A DNA stretch of 64,000 nt from Elioraea tepidiphila DSM 17972 (lineage in GTDB: Bacteria; Pseudomonadota; Alphaproteobacteria; Acetobacterales; Acetobacteraceae): positions 124,001 through 188,000 of the forward strand of contig NZ_KB899913.1 in assembly GCF_000378465.1 (NCBI RefSeq). The letters run 5' to 3'. Of the stretch, positions 19,284 to 29,205 are shown in pieces; positions within the stretch are counted from its first letter, which is position 1, and each line of letters starts with the position of its first letter. The notes below the pieces were generated by a model. It did no database searches and had not been told where the DNA came from. It saw only the letters and a list, made by a program, of their open reading frames with translations. The translations under genes and the position numbers were made by a program.

Positions 19284-20407
19284 GCGAATGCTCCAACGCT
19301 GCGGGTCATGGTCATGATCTCGCGCGCAATGTCCCCGACCGGCACGATGGCGGACGCGATCCCGGCCTGCGCCACTGCGCCGGGCATGCCCCAGACGACG
19401 GAAGTGGCCTCATCCTGGGCGATCACGGCCCCACCCTGTGCGGTGAGGCCGCGGCAGCCGGCGAGTCCGTCATGGCCCATGCCGGTGAGGATCACCGCCA
19501 GCACCCGGCCGCCCATGACAGCCGTCGCGCTACGGAGCATCGGATCGACGGCCGGGCGGCAGAAATTCTCGGGCGGCGCGGACGACAGGGAGATCACTGG
19601 TGCGTGCCGATCGCCGGCGACCAGCATGTGCCGGTCGCCCGGCGCAAGATAGGCCCGCCCCGCAACGATCCGCTCGCCGTCCTTCGCCTCGGCACAGGGC
19701 AGGCCGCCGACCTTGCTGATGTGCTCGGCGAGGATCGGGATGAAGGTCGCGGGCATATGCTGGGTGATCAGCACCGGCAGGCGGAACTGTGGACCGAGAT
19801 CCTTCATCACCCGGAACAGGGCCTGCGGCCCGCCCGTCGAGGAGCCGATCACCAGCAGTTCGGCAGCAACGGTTCGCGGCGCGGCGAGTTGCACCGGCGG
19901 TGAGATTCGCGGCGGCGGCGCCGCGGGAGACGGGCGCGCGGAACCGCGCCGTCGCTGCGCGACGCGCCCGAGCGCCCTGACCTTCTCGACCAGATCGCGG
20001 CGGAACCCGTCCCCGGAGGCGATGCCGCCGACCGCGGTCGGCTTGGGAACGTAGTCCGCCGCCCCCAACCGCAAGGCCTTCATCGTGACATCGGCCCCGC
20101 GCGTGGTCAGCGTCGAGGCCATCACGACCTGGACGGCGGGATCGGCCCTCAGCAGCGCGGGCAGCGCCGCAAGCCCGTCCATGACCGGCATCTCGATGTC
20201 GAGCACCACCACGTCCGGCTTCTCGCGCGCCTGCAGCCCGAGCACATCGCGGCCGTTCGATGCCGTGCCGACGACCGTGATCGCCGGATCACTGTCGAGC
20301 AGCCGGGCGAGCAGGCCACGGATCACGGCGCTGTCGTCGCAGACAAGCACGCGGATCGGCTGCTCGCCCGCGGCTGCGCGCGAGGCGGCAGGGGCGGCGA
20401 GAACCAT
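19280..20407 (-). CDS. cheB: chemotaxis response regulator protein-glutamate methylesterase
   Basis: This 375-residue CheB removes receptor methyl groups. The receiver domain spans about 17-140 with phospho-acceptor Asp70 in VVVLDIEMPVMDG and Lys in YVPKPT. The esterase domain has the triad Ser in GSSTGGPQAL, His in ITQHMPATF and Asp in GMGHDG. A linker of about 40 residues rich in Arg, Pro and Ala joins them. Its ATG shares one base with the cheY stop and its end overlaps cheR. Confidence 0.95.
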   Translation of the reverse strand: MVLAAPAASRAAAGEQPIRVLVCDDSAVIRGLLARLLDSDPAITVVGTASNGRDVLGLQAREKPDVVVLDIEMPVMDGLAALPALLRADPAVQVVMASTLTTRGADVTMKALRLGAADYVPKPTAVGGIASGDGFRRDLVEKVRALGRVAQRRRGSARPSPAAPPPRISPPVQLAAPRTVAAELLVIGSSTGGPQALFRVMKDLGPQFRLPVLITQHMPATFIPILAEHISKVGGLPCAEAKDGERIVAGRAYLAPGDRHMLVAGDRHAPVISLSSAPPENFCRPAVDPMLRSATAVMGGRVLAVILTGMGHDGLAGCRGLTAQGGAVIAQDEATSVVWGMPGAVAQAGIASAIVPVGDIAREIMTMTRSVGAFA

Positions 20408-20772
20408 CAGAGCAGGCCGACCTGTGCCAGCTTGGATTGGATGATCTCGGCGTCGAAAGGCTTCATGATGTATTCGTTCGCGCCACCTTCGATCGCCTGT
20501 TCGATCCGACTCAGCTCGTTCTCGGTGGTGCAGAACACCACCGATGGATTGTCGGCCCCGAACTCACCGCGCAGCGCATGCAGGAATTCGAGCCCATTCA
20601 TTACCGGCATGTTCCAATCGAGCAGGATCGCATCCGGCAGCTTCGCGCGGCAGGCCGTCAATGCCTGCGCGCCGTCCTCGGCCTCCTCGACCGCGAAGCC
20701 GAAGCCCTCGAGGATGCGGCGCGCCACCTTGCGCACGACCCGGCTGTCATCGACGACGAGGAACGTCTTCAT
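20407..20772 (-). CDS. cheY: chemotaxis response regulator CheY
   Basis: This 121-residue single-domain receiver has acidic DD at residues 8-9, phospho-acceptor Asp52 in LLDWNMPVMNG, a conserved Thr in FCTTENE and Lys in YIMKPFDAE. When phosphorylated by CheA it is expected to bind the flagellar switch. The start at MKTFLVVDDS is preferred over a longer in-frame reading because the receiver fold begins there. It overlaps cheB by one base. Confidence 0.94.
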   Translation of the reverse strand: MKTFLVVDDSRVVRKVARRILEGFGFAVEEAEDGAQALTACRAKLPDAILLDWNMPVMNGLEFLHALRGEFGADNPSVVFCTTENELSRIEQAIEGGANEYIMKPFDAEIIQSKLAQVGLL

Positions 20773-20798
20773 TCCGCTGATTCCCGCAAAGGCCCATG

Positions 20799-21275
20799 TC
20801 AGAGATCGAGCACCGTGGCGACGTCCAGCACCACCAGGAGTTCGCCCGAGAGGCGGAAGATCCCGGTCGAGAAGGCGCGCCATTCCGGCGCGAGGGTGGG
20901 CGGGTTCTGCTCCCGACTCTGGGCATCAAGCCGCATCACCTCGCCCACATTGTCGACCAGCAGGCTGTACAGCTCGCCCTGATGCTCGACGACGACGCTC
21001 ATCGACGCCCCGGAGCCGGCATGCGCCACGCCGAGCCGGCGGCGAAGGTCGATCGCCGTCACGATCCGCCCGCGCAGGTTGAGGCTGCCCGCGACCTCGG
21101 GCGGCGCGAGCGGGATGCGCGTGATCGTCTGCGGGCCGAGGATGTCGCGCACCGACAGCACCGGGATGCCGCAGAGTTGGCCGCCGACAGTGAGCGTGAC
21201 ATAGACGTCGCGCGCCTCGTCATTGGTGCCACGCGCGGCCTGCGCGGGGCGGGTGATCTCGGCCGTTGCGCTCAT
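20799..21275 (-). CDS. cheW: chemotaxis coupling protein CheW
   Basis: This 158-residue scaffold links chemoreceptors to CheA. The CheW fold is visible from YVTLTVGGQLCGIPVLSVRDIL to GSLNLRGRIVTAIDLRRRLG and ending LLVVLDVATVLDL. The ATG lies one base after the cheA stop. Confidence 0.93.
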   Translation of the reverse strand: MSATAEITRPAQAARGTNDEARDVYVTLTVGGQLCGIPVLSVRDILGPQTITRIPLAPPEVAGSLNLRGRIVTAIDLRRRLGVAHAGSGASMSVVVEHQGELYSLLVDNVGEVMRLDAQSREQNPPTLAPEWRAFSTGIFRLSGELLVVLDVATVLDL

Positions 21276-21276
21276 C

Positions 21277-23874
21277 TCAGGCGACCTCCGTCTCGCGGCG
21301 CGTCGCCAGCACCTGGGCGATGCCGGCAAGCAGCGCCTCGCGGTCGAACTTGGCGACATAGTCGGTGAATCCGGCCTCGCGACCGCGGAGGATGTCCGCG
21401 TCGGCCACACGGCTGGTCAGCGCGACCAGCGGCAGTGCGGCCCAGCGGGGATCCTCGCGCACGGCGCGGGCGAAGGCGAAGCCGTCCATTCCCGGCATCT
21501 CGATGTCCGAGACGATCGCGTCGAACCGCCTTCCCTGCTCGCGCAGCTTGAGCGCGGCATCCGCCGTCTCGGCCGCCGTGACCTCGTAGCCGGCCGCCGT
21601 CAGGACCGGCACCAGCATGTGGCGGAAGAACGCGCTGTCATCGATCACCAGCAGATGCGGGCGCGCCCCTGCGGTGGCGTTGCGTCGGCTCGCAAACCAG
21701 TCCTCCGATGCGAGTGCCAGCCAGTGCCCGGTGTCGATGATCTCGGTCGCGCGCTCCGCGATCACGGCGCTGCCGAGAATGCCCGGGCGTGCCGAGCCAA
21801 GCTGGATGTTGACCACGTCCTCAACCACATCGAGGATCTCGTCGACCACGAGCCCCATGCTGCGCCCACCATCGCTGAACACGAGCACGGGGCGGCGCGC
21901 GACGCTGGCATCGTCGAGATCGACCCCCATCGGCACGAGCGGCATAAGCTGGCCGCGATACTGCACCATCGCCCGGGCCCCGGCGCGCTCGATCCGCTCC
22001 GCCGCGATCTCCTCGAGCCGCGCGACCAGGCCGAGCGGCACGGCCTTGGGCTCCGAGCCGCCGGCGCGGAACAGCAGGAGCGACGTGCGGGCGCCGGACG
22101 CCCCCGCCTCGGCCCGCGCGGCTTCGACGATGCCCGTACGGTCCGCGCCCGAGGCGGCGCCGATGCCGACCGTGCGCGCGATCCCGTTCGGATCGAGGAT
22201 CATGATCACGCTGCCATCGCCGAGGATCGTATTGCCGGAGAACAGGGTGATGTCGCGCAGGATCGGCGCGACCGGCTTGACCACGATCTCCTCGGTGTCG
22301 AACACGCGATCGACGATCAGGCCGAAATTCTCGGTGCCGACCTTGGCGACGACGATGAACGACTCCGCTCCCTCCTGCGCCTCGCCTTCCTCCAGCGCGA
22401 GCAGGCTGGACAGGCGGACCAGCGGCAGGAGCCGGTCGCGCAGGCGCAGCACCGGCGTGCGGTTGATCCGCTCGATCGCGGTCTCCGACCCGCCACCCGT
22501 GCGCACGAGCTCGACGACGCTGATCTGCGGGATCGCGAACCGCTCGCGCGCGCACTCGACGATCAGCGCCGAGACGATCGCGAGCGTCAGCGGAATCTTG
22601 ATGGTGACCGTGGTGCCGCGGCCCTCGCGGCTGCGCAGTTCGATCGTGCCGCCGATCTTCTCGATGTTGGTCTTCACCACGTCCATGCCAACGCCGCGGC
22701 CGGAGACCGCGGTGACTTGGGCGGCCGTCGAGAAGCCGGCGCGGAAGATGAACTGGTGAATGGCCGTCTCGGACATCTGCGCGATCTCGGCTTCGGTCGC
22801 CAGCCCCTGGGCGACTGCCTTCTCGGCAATCCGCCTGGTGTTCAGCCCCCGCCCGTCGTCGGCGATCTCGATGATGATGTGCCCGCCCTCGTGGAACGCG
22901 TTCAGGCTGATCCGCCCGACCTCGGGCTTGCCGGCAGCGCGCCGCTCGGCGGTGGTTTCCAGCCCGTGATCGGCCGAGTTGCGCACCATGTGGGTGAGCG
23001 GGTCCTTGATGAACTCAAGCACCTGGCGGTCGAGCTCGGTCTCGGCGCCATGCATCGACAGCTCGATCTTCTTGCCCGTCTCACGTGCGAGATCGCGTAC
23101 CAGCCGGGGCAGCTTGTTCCACGCATTGCCGATCGGCTGCATGCGCGTCTTCATCACCCCTTCCTGCAGGTCGGTGGTGATGTGACTGAGCCGCTGCAGC
23201 GGCACCGTGAAGGGGCTGTTCGCCTGTGTCCGCGCGAGCTGGAGGAGCTGGTTGCGCGCAAGCACGAGCTCGCTTACGAGCGTCATCAGGTCCTCGAGCA
23301 CCTCGACGCTGACGCGGATCGTCTGCGCCGCCACACCCGACTCGCCGGGCACCGCAGCCACCTCGACGGCATCCGCCGCGACCGGCGTCGGTGCAACCGC
23401 GGGACCGGCCGGAGCAATGTCCACCGTCTCAACGACCGTCTCAACGACCGGCTCCGCCTCGGCAGCGGGCTCCGGCTCGGCAGCCGGCTCCGGCGTGCCC
23501 CCCTCCATCAGCGCGTTGAGCGCGCCGATCAGGGCCGAGTCATCACCCGGAGGCTCGGCCTCCGTCGCCTCCAGTCCGGCCACGATCAGCTTGATCCGAT
23601 CGATCGCCTGGAGGATGACGGTGATCGCGCTCGGCGTGGGCACGAGCGTGCCGTCGCGGAAGCGGCCGAGCACGTTCTCGCCTGCATGCGCCACCTTCTC
23701 GAGCCGCGGCAGGCCGAGGAAGCCGCAGGTTCCCTTGATCGTGTGGACGAGCCGGAAGATCAACGACAGCGTGGCCTGATCGTCGGGCGACTGCTCGAGC
23801 CGGATCAATGCCGTGTCGAGTTCGGCCAGGCTCTCGTTTGTCTCGGTCAGGAAGTCAGCCAGAAGATCGTCCAT
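21277..23874 (-). CDS. cheA: hybrid chemotaxis histidine kinase CheA with C-terminal receiver
   Basis: This 865-residue kinase has an Hpt domain with His44 in LVHTIKGTCGFLG, an acidic Pro/Ala-rich linker (about 130-190), a dimerisation helix pair, and an ATPase domain with HMVRNSADHGLE and DDGRGLN. Two consecutive CheW-like modules follow (about 480-620 and 640-730). The C-terminal receiver (about 745-860) carries Asp in IVSDIEMPGMDG. The internal receiver makes it a hybrid kinase, possibly a phosphate sink or adaptation device. It phosphorylates CheY and CheB. The start at MDDLLADF is chosen because the Hpt domain begins there. Confidence 0.95.
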   Translation of the reverse strand: MDDLLADFLTETNESLAELDTALIRLEQSPDDQATLSLIFRLVHTIKGTCGFLGLPRLEKVAHAGENVLGRFRDGTLVPTPSAITVILQAIDRIKLIVAGLEATEAEPPGDDSALIGALNALMEGGTPEPAAEPEPAAEAEPVVETVVETVDIAPAGPAVAPTPVAADAVEVAAVPGESGVAAQTIRVSVEVLEDLMTLVSELVLARNQLLQLARTQANSPFTVPLQRLSHITTDLQEGVMKTRMQPIGNAWNKLPRLVRDLARETGKKIELSMHGAETELDRQVLEFIKDPLTHMVRNSADHGLETTAERRAAGKPEVGRISLNAFHEGGHIIIEIADDGRGLNTRRIAEKAVAQGLATEAEIAQMSETAIHQFIFRAGFSTAAQVTAVSGRGVGMDVVKTNIEKIGGTIELRSREGRGTTVTIKIPLTLAIVSALIVECARERFAIPQISVVELVRTGGGSETAIERINRTPVLRLRDRLLPLVRLSSLLALEEGEAQEGAESFIVVAKVGTENFGLIVDRVFDTEEIVVKPVAPILRDITLFSGNTILGDGSVIMILDPNGIARTVGIGAASGADRTGIVEAARAEAGASGARTSLLLFRAGGSEPKAVPLGLVARLEEIAAERIERAGARAMVQYRGQLMPLVPMGVDLDDASVARRPVLVFSDGGRSMGLVVDEILDVVEDVVNIQLGSARPGILGSAVIAERATEIIDTGHWLALASEDWFASRRNATAGARPHLLVIDDSAFFRHMLVPVLTAAGYEVTAAETADAALKLREQGRRFDAIVSDIEMPGMDGFAFARAVREDPRWAALPLVALTSRVADADILRGREAGFTDYVAKFDREALLAGIAQVLATRRETEVA

Positions 23875-23953
23875 GCGCCCGCTCCGCACTGATGCGGGCG
23901 GGACCATGCAGGCCGTCGGACCAAGAAATCGTAAAGCCCAGCGGGGCTCGCGC

Positions 23954-24595
23954 TCAGCCGGAGGCCGCGCGGCGCTCCGGCGACAGCGCGAGGAGCGGCA
24001 GGCCGCTTCCCATCAGCAAGGAGACGGCGACGCCGTCGCGCCGGGCGAGTGCGATCATCATCGGCGCCGCGATGCCACGCGGTCCGGCTTCCTGCGCCGC
24101 TGCGATCGGATCGTTGCCGGCAATCAGCCCCGCCAGTCCGCGCGGCCAAGCGGCCCCCTCGCCCACCGGCTGGACCACGAGCTGGGTCCCGGGGTCTCCG
24201 GCGCATACGATCGTACCGCCGCGGGGCAACGCGTCCGCCGCCACCATCAGAGCATTCAACAGGACGCGCCCCTGCGCGCCGAGCGACCGGTCGGTGCCTG
24301 CCACCCGCGCGATATCGAGCACCACCCGGCCGCCACCGAGGACGCCGGCCGCCATGGCGGCGATCGCTGCGATGGTGAGCTCCTGTCCACCCGCCCCCCA
24401 GGCGGCGCGCAGGTATTTCAGCCGGTGGGCGAGCTGGGCCGTCGCCTCGCCGGCCAGTTGCATGGCCTCCTGGCGCGCCTCCTCATCATCGAGCGACAGC
24501 AGCTCGACCGCGCCTGCGATTGTCGCGAGAGGGCCGCTGAGATCGTGGGTCAGCCGGGCGCAGACGAGTTCGGCAAGCATGACGCAGTTGCTCAT
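23954..24595 (-). CDS. ChpT-like histidine phosphotransferase
   Basis: This 213-residue protein matches the ChpT family, a degenerate histidine-kinase-like dimer that relays phosphate. The N-terminal helix has the phospho-His context CARLTHDLSGPLATI (His17), and a degraded ATPase-like domain follows (about 90-205). In Caulobacter, ChpT passes phosphate from CckA to CtrA and CpdR. Here it is upstream of cheA on the same strand, 79 bases away, so it may be co-transcribed with the chemotaxis genes. The start is uncertain between 24595 and 24580. Confidence 0.8.
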   Translation of the reverse strand: MSNCVMLAELVCARLTHDLSGPLATIAGAVELLSLDDEEARQEAMQLAGEATAQLAHRLKYLRAAWGAGGQELTIAAIAAMAAGVLGGGRVVLDIARVAGTDRSLGAQGRVLLNALMVAADALPRGGTIVCAGDPGTQLVVQPVGEGAAWPRGLAGLIAGNDPIAAAQEAGPRGIAAPMMIALARRDGVAVSLLMGSGLPLLALSPERRAASG

Positions 24596-24838
24596 CCCCG
24601 AAGGCCCGAATGCGCGCAGATCCGCCCTCTCGCTCCGGCACGACGGGAGGCGGCGCCGACCAACGACATGGACACATCCCCCGATGAATGACGCCCAGAC
24701 GCACCGTTCGAGCGGCCCGACGTCCTTCCTCAACAATAGCGGCAATTTCCTGGCAAGGCCCCCACCCCGTCCCCGGTTGGACAGGGGCAGACGCGCACCC
24801 TACATTCCTGAGGTCCACCGAGGCGATCCAGGCAGGCG

Positions 24839-25825
24839 ATGCGCGACCCGTTCGGACGAGAGATCACCTACCTCCGCGTGTCGGTTACCGACCGCTGCGA
24901 CCTTCGCTGTGTCTACTGCATGGCGGAGGAGATGACCTTCCTGCCCAAGGCCGAGCTGCTGACGCTCGAGGAGCTGGAGCGTGTCTCGGCGGCGTTCATC
25001 CGGCTCGGCGTGCGCAAGATCCGGCTGACCGGCGGCGAGCCGCTGGTGCGGCGCGACGTGATGCGGCTGGTGCGCGGCCTCGGGGCGAGGATCGGCCATG
25101 GGCTCGACGAGCTGACCGTCACCACCAATGGCAGCCAGCTCACCCGGTTCGCCGGCGACCTGGCGGCGGCCGGGGTGCGGCGGATCAATGTGAGCCTCGA
25201 CACGCTCGACCCGGCAAAGTTCACCGCGATCACCCGCTGGGGCCGGATCGAGAAGACGCTGGATGGCATTTTCGCCGCAAAGGCGGCGGGGCTCGCGATC
25301 AAGATCAACGCGGTGGCGCTCAAGGGCGTGAACGAGGACGAGTTGGACCGCATGGTCGCCTGGTGCGGCGAGCACGGCTTCGACCTCTGCCTGATCGAGA
25401 CCATGCCGATGGGCGACATCGACGGCGATCGCACCGACCAGTACCTGCCGCTCTCGATCGTGCGCGCCAGGCTTGCCAAGTCCTGGACGCTCACCGAGAC
25501 CGACTACGCGACGGGTGGGCCCGCGCGCTACGTCAATGTCGGCGAGACCGGCCAGCGCATCGGCTTCATCACGCCGATGACCCATAATTTCTGCGAGTCC
25601 TGCAACCGCGTGCGGCTCACTTGCACCGGCACCATGTACATGTGCCTCGGCCAGGATGATGCGGCTGACCTGCGCACGCCGCTCCGCGCCTCGGGCGACG
25701 ACGCAGCCCTCGAGGCGGCGATCCTCGAAGCGATCGAGCGCAAGCCGAAGGGGCATGACTTCGTCATCGACCGCCGCCGCAACCGCCCCGCGGTCGCGCG
25801 CCACATGAGCCTCACCGGCGGCTGA
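24839..25825 (+). CDS. moaA: GTP 3',8-cyclase, molybdenum cofactor biosynthesis
   Basis: This 328-residue radical SAM enzyme makes the first pterin intermediate from GTP with MoaC. The SAM cluster cysteines are C20, C24, C27 (CDLRCVYC). A second [4Fe-4S] binds through the C-terminal CX2CX13C in [11 protein letters not shown]...C. The protein ends in Gly-Gly, which is functionally needed in the family. The window encodes two molybdoenzyme clients, NarG and the Mo hydroxylase. It diverges from chpT across 243 bases in which I see no clear operator. Confidence 0.95.
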   Translation: MRDPFGREITYLRVSVTDRCDLRCVYCMAEEMTFLPKAELLTLEELERVSAAFIRLGVRKIRLTGGEPLVRRDVMRLVRGLGARIGHGLDELTVTTNGSQLTRFAGDLAAAGVRRINVSLDTLDPAKFTAITRWGRIEKTLDGIFAAKAAGLAIKINAVALKGVNEDELDRMVAWCGEHGFDLCLIETMPMGDIDGDRTDQYLPLSIVRARLAKSWTLTETDYATGGPARYVNVGETGQRIGFITPMTHNFCESCNRVRLTCTGTMYMCLGQDDAADLRTPLRASGDDAALEAAILEAIERKPKGHDFVIDRRRNRPAVARHMSLTGG

Positions 25826-25867
25826 TCGCCGCCACCCGTCCTCGTCCGACCGCAAGGAACCGCCGTC

Positions 25868-26701
25868 ATGCGCGCGAGCGTGATCCAGATGAACCCGGGC
25901 CACGACAAGGCCAAGAACATCGCCGCAGCCGCGCGGCTGGCGGAGGCGGCGATCGCGGCCGACCGGCCCGACTTCGTAGTCCTCCCTGAGATGTGGACCT
26001 GCCTTGGCGGCGATGCCGCCGCCAAGCGGGCCGCCGCCGAGCGCCTGCCCTGCACGGGTGGTTCGAACGAACCCGGCCCCGCCTATACCTTCCTGCGCGA
26101 TCTCGCGGTGAAGCACCGCATCGTCGTGCATGGCGGCTCGATGGCCGAGGATGCGGGCGAGAAGCTCTACAACACCACCGTGGTGTTCAGCCCCGAGGGG
26201 CAGGAACTGGCGCGCTATCGCAAGATCCACCTGTTCGACATCGTCGCCCCCGACGGCACCGGCTACCGCGAGAGCGCGACCTTCGGCCGCGGCGAGGATG
26301 TCGTCACCTACCAGGCCGACGGGTCCACGGTCGGCTGCACGATCTGCTACGACGTGCGCTTCCCGGAGCTTTACCTGAAGCTCCGCCAGAAGGGTGCCAA
26401 CGTGATCGTGGTGCCGGCGGCGTTCACGCTCCAGACCGGCAAGGACCACTGGGAGACTCTGTTGCGCGCCCGCGCGATCGAGACCCAGTGCTGGGTGGTC
26501 GCCGCCGCGACCTGGGGCAGGCACGAGGAGAAGGGTCAGCCGCGCTTCACCTACGGCCATTCGCTGGTGATCGATCCCTGGGGCCATGTGGTGGCCAAGG
26601 TGTCGGATGGCGAGGGCTTCGCAACCGCGCGCATCGACCACGCCGTGACCGAGCGGGTGCGGCGCGACATGCCGGTGCTGGACCACCGCGTGCTGGCGTG
26701 A
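25868..26701 (+). CDS. carbon-nitrogen hydrolase (nitrilase superfamily, Nit-like amidase)
   Basis: This 277-residue protein has the nitrilase catalytic triad Glu41 (VVLPEMW), Lys119 (RYRKIHLFD) and Cys160 ([11 protein letters not shown]). The size and motif context fit the Nit1/Nit2-type omega-amidases or deaminated-glutathione amidases that repair side products of glutathione and glutamine metabolism. AAGGAA precedes the ATG. It overlaps nadK by four bases, suggesting joint translation. Confidence 0.88.
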   Translation: MRASVIQMNPGHDKAKNIAAAARLAEAAIAADRPDFVVLPEMWTCLGGDAAAKRAAAERLPCTGGSNEPGPAYTFLRDLAVKHRIVVHGGSMAEDAGEKLYNTTVVFSPEGQELARYRKIHLFDIVAPDGTGYRESATFGRGEDVVTYQADGSTVGCTICYDVRFPELYLKLRQKGANVIVVPAAFTLQTGKDHWETLLRARAIETQCWVVAAATWGRHEEKGQPRFTYGHSLVIDPWGHVVAKVSDGEGFATARIDHAVTERVRRDMPVLDHRVLA

Positions 26702-27465
26702 GTCTTCCCCGGCTCGCCTTCCTCGCCGCCGACACGGCGGTGGCGCGGGAGGCGCGCGATCGACTGGTGGCGCGCTACGGCGAGACCGCTCCCGAGACCG
26801 CGGACGCGATCGTCGCCCTCGGCGGCGACGGCTTCATGCTGGAGACGCAGCACCGCTTCCTCGGGCAGAATCGGCCGATCTACGGCATGAACTGCGGCTC
26901 GGTCGGGTTCCTCATGAACGACCACCGCGAGGAGGACCTGCCCGAGCGCGTCGCCCGCGCCCAGGCCGCCGTGCTGCACCCGTTGCGGATGCGTGCCGAG
27001 ACCGTGATCGACGGCGCCGCCGAGGCACTGGCGATCAACGAGGTATCGCTGCTGCGCGAGCAGCGCCAGGCGGCGAAGATCCGCATCCTGGTGGACGGCA
27101 CGGTGCGCCTGCCCGAGCTGATCTGCGACGGCGTGCTGATCTCCACCCCGGCCGGCTCGACCGCCTACAACCTGTCCGCGCACGGACCGATCGTGCCCTT
27201 GGGCGCGAACCTGTTGCCGCTGACGCCGATCAGCGCGTTCCGGCCGCGGCGCTGGCGCGGCGCCCTGCTGCCGGCGAGCTCGGAGGTGGTGTTCGAGGTG
27301 CTGGAGGCGGAGAAGCGGCCCGTGGCGGCGGTCGCCGACTACACCGAGGTGCGCGACGTGCTGCGCGTCACCGTGCGGGAGGACCGCGACGTGTCGCTGA
27401 CCATGCTGTTCGACCCGGACCACTCGTTGAGCGAGCGCATCATCGCCGAGCAGTTCACGGTGTGA
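26698..27465 (+). CDS. nadK: NAD kinase
   Basis: This 255-residue enzyme phosphorylates NAD to NADP. The hallmark [10 protein letters not shown] (GGDG at 42-45) and the [10 protein letters not shown] motif are present, along with [18 protein letters not shown] for NAD binding. The GTG start overlaps the nitrilase stop as GTGA. The C-terminus overlaps the convergent PfpI-family gene by 11 bases. Confidence 0.95.
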   Translation: MSLPRLAFLAADTAVAREARDRLVARYGETAPETADAIVALGGDGFMLETQHRFLGQNRPIYGMNCGSVGFLMNDHREEDLPERVARAQAAVLHPLRMRAETVIDGAAEALAINEVSLLREQRQAAKIRILVDGTVRLPELICDGVLISTPAGSTAYNLSAHGPIVPLGANLLPLTPISAFRPRRWRGALLPASSEVVFEVLEAEKRPVAAVADYTEVRDVLRVTVREDRDVSLTMLFDPDHSLSERIIAEQFTV

Positions 27466-28153
27466 GGTCGAGCGCGGACGCCGCCTGACGGACAAGGGCT
27501 GCGCGCTCAGCCTGCCGTGCGGCGGCCGCGCCGTGGACCCGCGCGACCAGCGTCGCATCCGCGCGATCGGGATGGCCGGCATCGAAGGGCGGATGCGGGT
27601 CGTATTCCAGGCCGAGCTGGATCGCCTGCGCCGTCTCGGCTCCGGCGATCTCGGCAGCGACCGCGAGCGCGAAGTCGATCCCCGCGGTCACACCGCCGCC
27701 CGTGATGACCGCGCCGTCGATCACGACGCGCCGCTTGGTCGGGATCGCGCCGAACGGCGCGAGCATGTCGTGGCTCATCCAGTGCGTGGTCGCCCGCTTG
27801 CCGCGCAGCAGCCCGGCCGCGCCAAGAACCAGCGCACCGGTGCAGACCGACGTGACGTAGCGCGCGCCCTTCGCCTGGGCGCGCAGGAAGTCGAGTGTCT
27901 CGACATCGGTGAGCAGCGGGTTCATCCCTGCGCCGCCGGGCACACAGATCAGGTCGAGCTGCGGGCATTCGGCGAACATGGTGTCCGGGATCAGCTGCAT
28001 CCCACCGCCTGCGGTGACAGGATCGCGGGTCTTCCAGACGAGCCGCACCTCGGCGCCCGGCAGCTTGGTGAACACCTCATAGGGGCCGGTCAGGTCGAGC
28101 TGGGTGATGTTCGGGAACAGCAGCAGTCCGATTCGGAAAGGCGTGACCGCCAT
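27455..28153 (-). CDS. DJ-1/PfpI family protein, isonitrile-hydratase-like
   Basis: This 232-residue protein has the DJ-1/PfpI fold with nucleophile Cys104 in [16 protein letters not shown]. The N-terminus [21 protein letters not shown] is typical of the isonitrile hydratase/GATase1-like subgroup that lacks the AraC DNA-binding tail. [13 protein letters not shown] and [12 protein letters not shown] continue the match. The substrate is not certain; isonitrile hydration is known for one Pseudomonas homologue. Confidence 0.85.
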   Translation of the reverse strand: MAVTPFRIGLLLFPNITQLDLTGPYEVFTKLPGAEVRLVWKTRDPVTAGGGMQLIPDTMFAECPQLDLICVPGGAGMNPLLTDVETLDFLRAQAKGARYVTSVCTGALVLGAAGLLRGKRATTHWMSHDMLAPFGAIPTKRRVVIDGAVITGGGVTAGIDFALAVAAEIAGAETAQAIQLGLEYDPHPPFDAGHPDRADATLVARVHGAAAARQAERAALVRQAASALDLTP

Positions 28154-28158
28154 GGCGA

Positions 28159-29205
28159 TCAGGCGGCCCCGTCATTCAAGTGACATGCGCTCCGCCGCCC
28201 CGGCGCGATCGCCTTCAGCTTCGGCGCCTCCTCGCGGCAGCGCGCCATCGCGTGCGGACAGCGCGGATGGAAGTGGCAGCCCGAGGGCGGGTTGAGCGGG
28301 CTCGGGATCTCGCCCCTCACCGCCGAGAACGCGCGCTTGCGGCTGTCGATGCGCGGCACGCCGGTGAGCAGTGCCTGGGTATAGGGGTGGTTCGGTGAGG
28401 CGAATACATCCTCGGCCGGCGCCTCCTCGACGATCCGCCCCAAATACATGATCACCACGCGGTCCGAGAGATGCTCGACCACGCCGAGATCGTGGCTGAT
28501 GAACAGGTAGGTGAGGTTCAGGTCGCGCCGCAGATCCATGAACAGGTTCAGGATCTGCGCCTGGATTGAGACGTCGAGCGCCGCGACTGCCTCGTCGCAG
28601 ACGATGAACTCCGGCTGCACTGCGAGCGCACGGGCGATGCCGATGCGCTGGCGTTGCCCGCCCGAGAACTGGTGCGGATAGCGGCGCTTGAACGCCGGGT
28701 CGAGCCCGGCGCGGCGCATCTGCTGGGCGAGATAGGCATCGAACTCGCCCTGCGTGACCAGCCCGTGCACCAGCGGCGCCTCGCCGATGATGCGATCGAC
28801 CCGCAGCCGCGGATTGAGCGAGGCATAGGGGTCCTGGAAGATCATCTGGATCGCGAGCTTGGCCGCCTTGGCCTGCTCGGGCGGCAGCGTCTTCACGTCC
28901 TGCCCCTTCCACAGGATCGTGCCGGAGGAGGCGGGCAGGATCCCCGCGACCATCCGCCCCAGCGTCGACTTGCCGCAGCCCGACTCGCCGACCAGCCCGA
29001 CCACCTCACCCTGCTTCACCGCGAGATCGACATTGTCCACCGCGTGCACCACCTCCTCGCGCACATTCGCGCCCAGCCGCTGCGCGATACGCCCGGCGAG
29101 GTCGAGCGTCTTGCGGAACTGCTTGGACACACCGCGCAGCTCGATCATCGGCGCGGTACTGTCGGCGACGCGCGCACGCCGCCCGATCTCGGCCTCCGCG
29201 GTCAT
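28159..29205 (-). CDS. dipeptide/oligopeptide ABC transporter ATP-binding protein (DppF/OppF type)
   Basis: This 348-residue ATPase has Walker [10 protein letters not shown], the signature [15 protein letters not shown], Walker [13 protein letters not shown] and the C-terminal oligopeptide-transporter domain with [10 protein letters not shown], whose cysteines fit the Fe-S/Zn site of the DppD/F family. It overlaps the upstream ATPase gene by four bases. It is the last gene of the Dpp-type operon and energises uptake together with the partner ATPase. Confidence 0.93.
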   Translation of the reverse strand: MTAEAEIGRRARVADSTAPMIELRGVSKQFRKTLDLAGRIAQRLGANVREEVVHAVDNVDLAVKQGEVVGLVGESGCGKSTLGRMVAGILPASSGTILWKGQDVKTLPPEQAKAAKLAIQMIFQDPYASLNPRLRVDRIIGEAPLVHGLVTQGEFDAYLAQQMRRAGLDPAFKRRYPHQFSGGQRQRIGIARALAVQPEFIVCDEAVAALDVSIQAQILNLFMDLRRDLNLTYLFISHDLGVVEHLSDRVVIMYLGRIVEEAPAEDVFASPNHPYTQALLTGVPRIDSRKRAFSAVRGEIPSPLNPPSGCHFHPRCPHAMARCREEAPKLKAIAPGRRSACHLNDGAA

